From assembly GCA_002284615.2 (NCBI GenBank), contig MU069661.1:175281-198541 (forward strand): a stretch of 23,261 bases of DNA, written 5' to 3'. This stretch comes from Dunaliella salina (taxonomy: Eukaryota; Chlorophyta; Chlorophyceae; Chlamydomonadales; Dunaliellaceae). The notes beneath the pieces were generated by a model that made no database searches, had not been told where the DNA came from, and saw nothing but the letters and a program-made list of their open reading frames with translations. The position numbers were made by a program, and so were the translations under genes. Of this stretch, positions 16,858 to 23,261 are shown piece by piece (position 1 is the first letter of the stretch; every line of letters starts with the position of its first letter).

Positions 16858-17420
16858 TCAGTGGGGATCAGGAGGGTTACTAGCAGTATCCCGTGCCTGA
16901 CCTTGTTGAGAGTTGAAAAAGGTCTTCTCAAGAGCACGTCTGGTGCTGGCAAGTTTGTAGGCATACATGACAGAATGAGCATGAAGCTTCGGAACAAGCT
17001 TAGTGGCCTTGAAACTGTCAAGACCAAGCTCCTTAAGAGGTTCCAATGTATGAGGGGTATAGATGACTCCTCCCACACCTAGCAGGATAATATGGAGGGT
17101 GACTTGAGCTGAGGCCCCAGAAAGATGACGACAACGTTTGCGGTGCTGCAGCTTGGAGGCCTCAACTTGAAGCTGGCTGTTGGGTTGGGTGTCCTCACAG
17201 TATTTGACTTGAACAAGGTGGATGTGCCTCTGATCTGGGTGGAGCTGACTGGGGTCACGAGCCATGGGTGTTGGTGGAGTGGCTGTGGCTGGCGCTGAGT
17301 CCTCCCTGTTCCCCCCGCGCCCCCCTGTACTTCTCAATTCATAACGAGGATTTGGCATTGGCGCCCTTTTCAGGGGAGCAACTAATAGAGCATCAGGCCA
17401 GGTGGAAGTGAGTCTATTCT
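16858..17420 (-). pseudogene. PD-(D/E)XK nuclease-like domain, copy 3
   Basis: From about 17420 the frame reads SPDKNRLTSTWPDALLVAP, then NPRYELRSTG (ATG-initiated part 17358-16858), HIHLVQVKYCEDTQP, ILLGVGGVIYTPHTL and HAHSVMYAYKLASTRRALE, ending NPPDPH. It aligns along its length with copies 1 and 2. The E of E-x-K is Q here, and W replaces R before PD. A one-base shift near the run AAATATATTTCCC separates it from the RNase H/zinc-knuckle frame. Confidence 0.7.
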
Positions 17421-18437
17421 TATCAGGGGAGCGGCGCGGGAAATATATTTGGGAAGGGTCCTATTAGTAGCATGTTCTGGGATCTGTAAGTCTTGCAAGG
17501 CAAGTCGGTCTTCACTGCCAATGTCCATGGAGGCAATGCCTGCCCCAAGAGGGCCTTTGCTGATAGCTTTTAGGAGGATTCTGCTGGCAATATTATGTTG
17601 CCCAGTTACCATACCAGACATGGTTGAGTTTTTGCATCCTGACAAGATGTGAAGGGCACTGTCAAGTTCCCCACAGAGGGGGCATTGTAGGCTGGTGGAA
17701 ATTTTGAAGCGCACCGCGTGTTTTTGATTGAAGAGGATACCTGTGCGGTATTTAAAAATGTTTTGCCTCATTTTGAAAGAGAGTGTTGACATGGTCCAGA
17801 GGGCATTGCTGATATTTTTGTGGATGTTGGGGAGTAGACTTTGGTAGAAAGAGTAGAACCCCGTGTTCATGTTGGCCTTTCCAAGTCTGTGTTTTGAGTG
17901 CATGTGTTTCCGTAAAGCGTCATGGAGGTTGGAGGAGTGTTTGAGCTTTACGGTAGGTGGGTTACGGCGTCTGGAAGCATTTGCATGGGTGCAGGAAGTT
18001 TCCTCAAAGGCAAGCCACGTGGTGTCATGAAACGGATTGCCTCCAAGGTTTGCACATGGGAAGGTTATGTCTGCGTCATTATTCTGAGTGGCCTGGTGTT
18101 TGGCAATGGCATCTGCGCATTCATTGCAAGTAATTCCAGCACGAGATTCGACCTTGAAGAAATGATTAGGGGTAGGTGTATTGCGTATGAGTTGTATGAT
18201 TATCTTGAGGATGTGGCCCTGGACATGCTGGTGATGGAGTTCTGGGTAAAGTATTTGCTTTCTGATCTGTTCTAGAGAGCAAAGGCTGTCAGTGGCAATG
18301 TAACGATATCCTAGGAGAATGGCAGCTGCTATTGCCGCCAATTCGGCTCTTATGATGGTATGGGTGATCCCTGCTCCATTTAGTTGGACATGATTGGTGC
18401 AGTCGCTAGCGCGGTGGTAGACCCCTGCACCAATCAC
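17382..18437 (-). CDS. RNase H and zinc-knuckle polyprotein segment, copy 3
   Basis: A 351-codon open frame, the longest in the window. It lacks the first RNase H aspartate (TDGS) because of the 5' truncation but keeps E32 (RAELAA), D50 (ATDSL) and D109 (CADAIAKH). The conserved SHAGI histidine is Arg (SRAGI, residue 99). The zinc knuckle CPLCGELDSALHILSGC has C252, C255, H263 and C268 (CX2CX7HX4C). SKGPLGAGIASMDIG and a segment to TLPKYI follow, after which the true frame shifts toward the nuclease. Expressed alone it would not be a functional RNase H. The apparent start codon is simply the first Met after truncation. Confidence 0.75.
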   Translation of the reverse strand: MIGAGVYHRASDCTNHVQLNGAGITHTIIRAELAAIAAAILLGYRYIATDSLCSLEQIRKQILYPELHHQHVQGHILKIIIQLIRNTPTPNHFFKVESRAGITCNECADAIAKHQATQNNDADITFPCANLGGNPFHDTTWLAFEETSCTHANASRRRNPPTVKLKHSSNLHDALRKHMHSKHRLGKANMNTGFYSFYQSLLPNIHKNISNALWTMSTLSFKMRQNIFKYRTGILFNQKHAVRFKISTSLQCPLCGELDSALHILSGCKNSTMSGMVTGQHNIASRILLKAISKGPLGAGIASMDIGSEDRLALQDLQIPEHATNRTLPKYISRAAPLIRIDSLPPGLMLY

Positions 18438-18445
18438 TTGTCACT

Positions 18446-18459
18446 TGTGGAGATGCAAA
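18446..18459. repeat. Target-site duplication of copy 3, right
   Basis: TGTGGAGATGCAAA, identical to 16711-16724. Confidence 0.88.
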
Positions 18460-18575
18460 TTTATGGTCCGTGTAAGCCTTCATCTGACGATCTGATTTCT
18501 GTAAGATGCCCACTCTGTGGTGACGAGGACAACATTGAAATCATACTCCCCAGGTGTACAAACTCCACAACGAGT

Positions 18576-18600
18576 GGGATGACATCAACAGGCACCATGC
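18576..18600. repeat. Target-site duplication of the 92 bp stub, left
   Basis: Begins GGGATGACATCAACAGG; matches 18693-18718 with a single-base difference. Confidence 0.9.
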
Positions 18601-18692
18601 GGATACACGGTGCCTCGGCCCTAGGTATCCTCTTTTCCTTAATTGATGTGGGGAGTGTTTTCACTGCCTGTGTAGTTTTTCTTTTCTTTTCT
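18601..18692 (+). mobile_element. 92 bp stub of a family 1 element with ~25 bp TSD
   Basis: Consists only of the last 92 bp of the copy 3 subfamily (GGATACACGGTGCCTCGG to the CTTTTCTTTTCT end), nearly identical to the copy 3 end at about 16735-16830. It is bounded by 18576-18600 and 18693-18718, which are the same apart from one inserted base. It is an extremely 5'-truncated insertion into X, in X's orientation. Confidence 0.92.
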
Positions 18693-18718
18693 GGGATGCA
18701 CATCAACAGGCACCATGC
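18693..18718. repeat. Target-site duplication of the 92 bp stub, right
   Basis: Begins GGGATGCACATCAACAGG; matches 18576-18600 with a single-base difference. Confidence 0.9.
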
Positions 18719-19030
18719 AGGCCTTAGTCTCTGTGTTAATGCCCTCAGTAAAGGCCGGTATGGCTCATCCCTCATTGGTATGGATGGATGCAGCAATGAG
18801 AGACTCCATGCACAGGGCATGCAAGTCCCTTAAAACATAACACATAGCATTTCTGATTGGGTATTTCCTAATGGTACTGGCTCCTCAGCCCGCCACCAAA
18901 GCAGCCCGGATGCTCTCTTTGTGCGCTCTATACTAGGTAGGTGCCTGTGAACACTTTTGTTTTGTTTGCTCACAACCTGAGTTTTTCCTCTTCTTGAGCT
19001 TTTTTTCAGTGTTTTTCTCTTACATAAGAG

Positions 19031-19085
19031 CTGAGCAGACAAACTTAATGGCTGAAGGCTTAATTCCCATTGTAACCTTGTAACC
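19031..19085 (+). other. Retroelement 3' tail signature
   Basis: CTGAGCAGACAAAC, then AATGGCTGAAGGCTTAATTC, then TTGTAACCTTGTAACC. This is the clearest example of the tail shared with the minus-strand fragments at 5080, 7845, 9560, 10560 and 14380. Confidence 0.7.
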
Positions 19086-19194
19086 TTCAAATTTCCCTTT
19101 CAAAGGAAGGCTGTGAGGAAAGAGGCAATGAGTTTCAGTTTTGCTCAATGTGTGTGCTGGGATTTGGAGGTTGTGGTGCGCCAGCCATCACTCC

Positions 19195-19440
19195 CTACGT
19201 GCTCAAACCTGTTTCTTCAGGGCGAAGAGCTTCAGTGATTATCTTGCCTGCACTTTTTTCGGCATCCCGTTTTATGCTTGGTATGATGCGATTGTGGAAT
19301 CCTGAGAACATATGGAGCGTGCAATTAGACAGGCATAATTGATGACAGCCTGGAAAAGGGCACAAAGACTTGATAGACCTTTCAAAGCGACTCCTGTTAA
19401 CTCCAAGCTCTTCCATGTACACTTACATTGAGATACTATT
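19195..19440 (-). pseudogene. Zinc-knuckle relic of another family-1-like element
   Basis: Minus strand: LCPFPGCHQLC, then NCTLHMFSGFHNRIIPS, then EKSAGKIITEALR, aligning with CPLPGCHHLDSALHMLSGC and HNIAGRMITKALS of copy 1. The last Cys is Phe. Only this module is present. Confidence 0.6.
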
Positions 19441-19668
19441 CCTGCCAATAAGATAACTACAAAAGCACCCTCATTGACCAAAGAGGCTCCATTGTTCGCA
19501 TACGCATGCTCTCGGAATGTTTAAATCCTCCACACAAGCAAATATAATTCAAACAGCACAAACATACACCACGTACGGCCTTGTTGCACCGACAACCAGA
19601 AACATTCAAACCCACACCAATGGCCAGGCCCAGCAGCCAACTTTGAAATAAGTCCAAATCCAGAACCT
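19441..19668. other. Downstream flank of the LRR gene
   Basis: No separate gene recognised; may contain the 3' untranslated region of the minus-strand LRR gene that stops at 19669-19671. Confidence 0.4.
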
Positions 19669-20161
19669 TCAGGAATCTGCACAAGACAGGAACACTTTGC
19701 GAGGCTGCACAGTGGCAGACGCATACCACATGCCCATCACTCTCCTGATCTCATATTCATTGCCGGGGTCCACAAGAACAATTTCAAGAGGGTCAGCGCT
19801 GCTGCGCCCCTGGGCCTCAGCACATGCATCCAAAAGCAAAAGGTGGGAACCTCTCAGGAATGGACGATCCAACTTCAAAAAGACCAGGGAAGGCAAGCAC
19901 TGCACAATCTCCTGCGCTGCAAGCTGAAAACTTGCACTCTGTTGTTGACAATCTGACCAAGTTTGGAAAGTGAAGTGCAAGGCGCTCAAGCTGCTGAGGC
20001 TCAAACTCCACATTGCGCACATTCAGACTACGCAAAGATTGCAGCGCTTAGGGAGGGGGCATGGATTGCAGCAGAAGGCTGCACGGGCATGGCCCATCAC
20101 AATCTAACCCAAGACACATAGGGGACACTGTCAAGCTCAAAGATGGAGTGAGAGCAACATC
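19669..20161 (-). CDS. Terminal LRR exon with stop and frameshift
   Basis: A good acceptor (TTTGTGTCTCTGCAG, ending at 20162) precedes DVALTPSLSLTVSP. Further on: ALQSLRSLNVRNVEFEP, QQLERLALHFPNLVRLSTTE, then after an apparent extra base in TTTT (19927-19930) LAAQEIVQCLPSLVFLKLDR and a C-terminus ending KVFLSCADS with TGA at 19669. A TAA at 20050-20048 interrupts just before ALQSLRSL. Confidence 0.5.
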
Positions 20162-22861
20162 CTGCAGAGACACAAACATTGTGACAAGATGGGACCCCTT
20201 TCCAAAATGTCAGTAATTTAGTGCAGGGATTTGAGGGCAGCAAGATGACTGACGCATGGCAGCTTCTCGCCCTCGTAACAAGAAACCTCCAGACGCCGCA
20301 CAGAGGAGGAATGCTGCACAGTGTGTTCGCAAATCTCATGCAGCAGTAGTGCTTGCAAATTTGTGCAGCATGCAACAACGTGTTCAAGACCAGGTTGTTC
20401 TTCCCAGAAATCAAAAATTTCATCCCTTTGCAATTTCAAGGATGTAAGTTGCTTCAACGATGAAAGTGGGGAAATGTCAGCATGGGGATCGAGGCACAGG
20501 AGGGTGAGAGATGTCAGCGTCCTTCCCAATGTTCCCAATAGCATCACAGTCATTTTTGCAAAGCATCGCACTAGCATCCACTGGGTAGGGAGTATCAATG
20601 TGGTGAGAATCCAGCCTGAGCCCGGACCCACAGAAAAGGTGTTTCATGACCTCATCTCCGAAGTTGATACATATCTCCATGTTCTTCATTTTTGGGAACG
20701 CAGCTGTGAAGCATTCCATAAGGAGCTTAAAGTCTGGCGATAAGCCTCCCAAATAGCAGCTCCCCCGTGGAGAAGAAGAGCATTAGCATCAGCAGCAGCA
20801 GCAGTGAGTTTCTGCACTTTGAGTTCAGATGCAGATGAAATGCCCAAGTACTACTTGGGCACCACACCTTGGACACCAAGTACTGTGATTGATTGGTTCT
20901 TGATGCATATGCTCAAGCACAACGCAATCAAATGCTTTACTTAAGTACTTAATGCAAAGGCTCTTTCCATCTTTTCGTGTGGATGAGCCGGTCTCTGCTT
21001 GTGGCAGGAACACTAGAGTGCACCAGTGTAGTTATTTACTATGGGGCTGCTTCCAAATCCGTGGTGAATGTAAGCTTCATCATTTAAACACAGTACTGAA
21101 AGATGCTCCATATGTGGTAGGCAAACCCTCCAGGATTCAGCAACCTGTGGGTCAGCTGGAAATCACTCCTGAGGAGCTTTCTTGGTTATGCTTATACACA
21201 AATAGGAAATTGAGAATTGTCATTTCACGAAGCTTTCTGCAGTCGTTTATTCCGGGCCCTAAGCTAAGCTCATCTAAAGGCAAGTCCAGCCGTTTTTCCT
21301 TTCCCTTTTCTTCCCTCAGATGCGCTGCCCTTGTAGACAGGTACAGCTACGTGATACTTGCTTTTTTGTCCTTTTCTGCCCTTTCCTACCCCTACCTCTC
21401 CTGTGCCTGGCTTGGCCCAGACCATGACAGATGCCTCTGTGTGTGTTTCCCTCTGCTGCTAAGGTTTGGTCACCACTCCAGCTTTCCCAGCACTTGTCCT
21501 CAAGCTTTCCCAGCACTTGACCTTAACCTTTTCCTGCACTTATCCTGAAGCTTTCGCTGCGCTTGTCTTTTAATTTTTCCTGCACTTTAGTTTTTCCTGC
21601 ACTTAAGCTTTTCCTGCACTTGTCCTCAAGCTCTTCCTGCACATGTCCTTTAACTTTTCCTGCACTTGTCCTCAAGCTTTCCCTGCACTTGTGCTTAAGC
21701 TTTTCCTGCACTTGTCCTTTAATTTTTCCTGCACTTGTCCTTAAGCATCTCCTGCACTTGTCCTCCAGCTTTCCCTGCACTTGTCNTCAAGCTTTCCCTG
21801 CACTTGTCCTTAAGCTTTTCCTGCACTTGTGCNTAAGCTTTCCCTACACTTGTCCTCAAGCTTTCCCTGCACTTGTCCTTAAGCTTTCCGTGCACTTGTC
21901 CTTAAGCTTTTCCCGCACTTAGCCTTAAGCTTTCCCTGCTTTTGTTGTCCTTCCCCACAACTGCAAAGCAATGCACATGGGCATAGTGCGGGATTGCACA
22001 TGGGAAGAGTATAGCATCCAGGTGCTCTTACTCGCAGCGTTTCCCAAGCCTTGCCAAGCCAGCGCCCGGCCTTGCCTGACTAGCATTGGCATTTGGCTGG
22101 TGTTTGAGTGCATGTCATAGCCAAAAGGTCAAACACCTTGTGTTTGGCTAGGCCAAACACAAGGTGTTTGGCTATGCATAGCGTTGACTGCCCTCGGCTA
22201 TGACTGGTGATCAATGCATGTTGAAGGAAACGTGAGAGGAACTCAATGTACATTATGTTCATGTGCGCATGCACACACATTAATTGTAGACATCACGATT
22301 ACACATCAAGATACACATCATGGCAGACATGACCGGCAAACCTCACCTCAAGCTCCAGGTCAGTGACGCGTTGTAACTGCTGATGCTGGCGTGTTGCATG
22401 CATGGCATGCCACACAAAAGCGCGCTTGAGCGCAAGTGGGCTGATGTCCAGGCACCTCTCTTCGTAGCTGCAAGCAATCTCGTCCTCCTTACTACCTGGT
22501 GGTGGTGGTCCAGCAATTCTCACTCGGGACAGGTTGGCACCCCACGGCACAGTGCGCAGCTGAGCAGCCATGCTGCCGTGCTCCTCCTCATCCAGGTGCA
22601 AAGTAAATGTGTTGATCTGTCAAAGGCATATCATGAAGGGTGAAGGCCTCAATGCATGCAGTGAGTTCAACCTGGAAGTAACAGCTTGAGCAAACTTATG
22701 TTGTGCACTCTTGGCCTGTGTATGGCTTTGCACGTGTGCATGAAGGCCCGGCAACTTTCTACATCAGGTCGCAGTTTGAGGGACACCATTCCCAAAAGAT
22801 CATCTGAAAGGCTGGACAGCAAGTCGATGGTAGCAGCAGAAGGCCCCAGTGCAGATGTCAT
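19669..22861 (-). CDS. F-box-like, leucine-rich-repeat gene (multi-exon, possibly degenerate)
   Basis: Minus-strand coding pieces in order read as an F-box-like N-terminus and a leucine-rich-repeat (LRR) C-terminus. F-box/LRR proteins typically act as substrate receptors of SCF ubiquitin ligases; that role is inferred from the family. Pieces: 22861-22672 (F-box-like), 22616-22347, a large intron, about 20790-20218 (LRR) and 20161-19669 (LRR). Problems: the phase does not match across the first intron, the frame changes within 20477-20631, a TAA lies at 20050-20048 and a one-base shift at 19927-19930. Either the gene is decaying, the draft sequence contains errors, or exon borders differ from mine. 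It is the only host-like gene in the window. Confidence 0.5.
20218..20790 (-). CDS. LRR exon(s)
   Basis: Upstream part (frame of 20752-20477): FKLLMECFTAAFPKMKNMEI. Downstream part (frame of 20631-20218): GRTLTSLTLLCL, ISPLSSLKQLTSLKLQ, CTNLQALLLHEI, SSVRRLEVSCYEG, VSHLAALKSLH. The regular LxxLxxLxL spacing marks leucine-rich repeats. A frame change between the two parts is unexplained; a hidden short intron or an indel are both possible. Confidence 0.55.
20890..21013 (-). pseudogene. Possible reverse-transcriptase motif A remnant
   Basis: Minus strand reads DGKSLCIKYLSKAFDCVVLE. The segment LSKAFDCV resembles motif A of non-LTR reverse transcriptases (DLSKAFDxV), with Tyr in place of the first Asp. 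No other motif is seen nearby. It would lie in the large intron of the F-box/LRR gene. Short match, so weak. Confidence 0.3.
21478..21950. repeat. 23 bp minisatellite, about 20 copies
   Basis: The unit is close to AAGCTTTCCCTGCACTTGTC plus CTT or CTC. Because AAGCTT recurs, the array has HindIII-type sites every 23 bp. Two single N bases (21786, 21833) lie inside. Long frames on both strands are repeat shadows: three 23 bp units make a 23-residue period. It lies within the large intron of the F-box/LRR gene. Confidence 0.95.
22116..22176. repeat. Strong hairpin: 19 bp perfect arms, 3 nt loop
   Basis: Arms 22130-22148 and 22152-22170 (CAAACACCTTGTGTTTGGC and its complement) are separated by TAG. 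An outer pair, CATAGCC (22116-22122) with GGCTATG (22170-22176), extends it past a 7 nt bulge. It lies in the gene's intron; it could be a small fold-back element or an RNA hairpin. Confidence 0.92.
22347..22616 (-). CDS. Exon 2 of the F-box/LRR gene
   Basis: Reads INTFTLHLDEEEHGSM, then WGANLSRVRIAGPPPPGS, then LKRAFVWHAMHATRQ and RVTDLELE, followed by donor GAG|GTGAGG (GT at 22346). DLELE fits the start of an LRR-type strand. The donor matches the consensus well. Confidence 0.5.
22672..22861 (-). CDS. Exon 1: F-box-like segment
   Basis: Starts at an ATG (22861-22859) and reads TIDLLSSLSDDLLGMVSLKL, then RPDVESCRAFMHTCKAIHRP. The pattern L-x2-LxDDLLxxV...C-x2-F...C-K is F-box-like. Proposed donor CAG|GTTGAA at 22671, with acceptor TTTGACAG ending at 22617, giving a 55 bp intron whose phase does not fit perfectly. 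Chosen start: first Met in frame just before the domain; an upstream frame exists, but it runs through a GT/CA microsatellite. Confidence 0.5.
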
Positions 22862-22927
22862 CGGGCGTGCACAAGTGTTGTAAGTCAGGAAGCCCTGTGG
22901 TCGTGTGTGAGAGGATATGTGTAAGTA

Positions 22928-22928
<1 letters not shown>

Positions 22929-22954
<26 letters not shown>
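22929..22954. repeat. (GT)n microsatellite
   Basis: Thirteen uninterrupted GT steps just upstream of the F-box exon, followed by a short imperfect extension. Confidence 0.95.
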
Positions 22955-22958
<4 letters not shown>

Positions 22959-23214
22959 ATATGTGTGTGCTTGACCATGTACACCTTCAAACCATCTTGT
23001 TGAGTAATGAAGTGAAAGTGTGTCCCTGCTTCCTCTTCCTTGTCATGATGTGAACACGGGAAAAAAAGGTGGATATTAAAAAGCAAGAGGTTGCAACTTT
23101 GAGAATGTCTCGCCGGATGATGTCAGTGTTTCAGGTGCTTGTCTGGTGGCACAAAGGAGTTTGGCCGTGGTGCAGAGGCACGCACAAGCGCGCACGCGAT
23201 CATGCACACGCACG

Positions 23215-23261
<47 letters not shown>
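23215..23261. repeat. (CA)n microsatellite at window end
   Basis: CA dinucleotides from about 23218 to the last base; the repeat continues beyond the window. Confidence 0.95.

Larger units (their letters stand above)
16725..18445 (-). mobile_element. Family 1 copy 3, 5'-truncated insertion with 14 bp TSD
   Basis: The 14 bp TGTGGAGATGCAAA flanks the 1.72 kb insert at 16711-16724 and 18446-18459. The 5' end lies inside RNase H at the residues equivalent to KQEIGAG; the 3' end is a C/T-rich run after the CCTTAATTCATGTGGGGAG block. A truncated 5' end plus a short duplication is typical of target-primed reverse transcription. The copy represents a subfamily clearly diverged from copies 1 and 2, and is the best preserved. 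Confidence 0.88.
18446..18840 (+). pseudogene. Zinc-knuckle region of retroelement X
   Basis: Reads VEMQIYGPCKPSSDDLISVR, then CPLCGDEDNIEIILPRC (the family His is Ile here), TNSTTSGM, then, past the 92 bp insertion, HINRHHAGLSLCVNALSKG and SLIGMDGCSNERL, ending QGMQVP. The order matches copies 1-3 (for example HNIASRILLKAISKGPLG). A stop follows, and the sequence resumes toward the SSPDALFV motif. Confidence 0.65.
16509..19085 (+). mobile_element. Retroelement X, hosting two family-1 insertions
   Basis: After removal of the two insertions (16725-18445 and 18601-18692), the flanks join as one plus-strand coding segment with a zinc knuckle, followed by SSPDALFV (like the RPDALLV nuclease motif), then a 3' end with GGCTGAAGGCTTAATTCC and TTGTAACCTTGTAACC. 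The coding type is family 1-like but more diverged; the tail is of the other type. The left boundary is uncertain because it abuts element B. Confidence 0.6.

Noticed and set aside
21523..21922. Repeat proteins on both strands of the 23 bp array
   Set aside because: Both are read-through of a minisatellite; the unit is not a multiple of three and the frames merely cycle every three units.
22883..23086. N-terminal extension of the F-box exon through a His/Thr repeat
   Set aside because: The extension is the translated CA/GT microsatellite; the ATG at 22861 next to the domain is the better start.

Overview
The window looks like eukaryotic nuclear DNA dominated by dead and nested mobile elements, with one multi-exon host gene fragment at the right end. 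Signs of a eukaryote are split coding segments with plausible GT/AG junctions, long (GT)n/(CA)n microsatellites, minisatellites, and 5'-truncated retroelement insertions with target-site duplications (TSDs). The retroelement proteins resemble types I associate with chlorophycean green algae (Dunaliella/Haematococcus/Chlamydomonas relatives). That assignment is from memory and tentative. There is no operon, rRNA, intact tRNA or CRISPR array.

Layout. 1-4730: almost no recognisable gene; a chain of tandem repeats (117-131 bp satellite, ~130 bp degenerate repeat, 42 bp repeat that is open as a Cys/His protein, 68-83 bp and 91 bp repeats) ending in a GT microsatellite with a 4-N gap. 5080-5700: minus-strand tail of a non-LTR retroelement ('family 2'). 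5700-9490: copy 1 of 'family 1', whose protein order is methyltransferase-like domain, RNase H, zinc knuckle, PD-(D/E)XK nuclease; a family-2-type fragment sits inside it with an 18 bp TSD. 9560-10740: small retroelement fragments. 10835-14117: copy 2 of family 1, interrupted by a 1.13 kb inverted-terminal-repeat element (A), itself interrupted by a 273 bp direct-repeat element that reads either as a miniature LTR element or as a tRNA-derived SINE. 14260-14349: near-perfect 90 bp palindrome. 14375-15135: minus-strand family-2 fragment. 15611-16508: inverted second copy (B) of element A. 16509-19085: a further related retroelement (X) carrying two separate insertions of one family-1 subfamily, a 1.72 kb copy 3 and a 92 bp stub, each with its own TSD. 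19195-19440: another zinc-knuckle fragment. 19669-22861 (minus): a gene with an F-box-like first exon and leucine-rich-repeat exons, carrying at least one stop and one frameshift as read here; its large intron holds a 23 bp minisatellite, a strong hairpin and a possible reverse-transcriptase remnant.

The most unusual content is family 1. The region upstream of its RNase H matches the order of landmarks in PCIF1/CAPAM-type adenine methyltransferases, with HPIY where NPPF is expected, and the C-terminus carries a PD...ExK restriction-like nuclease. No reverse transcriptase belonging to this family is visible, because every copy is 5'-truncated. Three independent copies show the same domain order, so it is not a chance junction. 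The nesting allows insertions to be ordered in time: copy 2, then element A, then the 273 bp element; and X, then copy 3 and the 92 bp stub.
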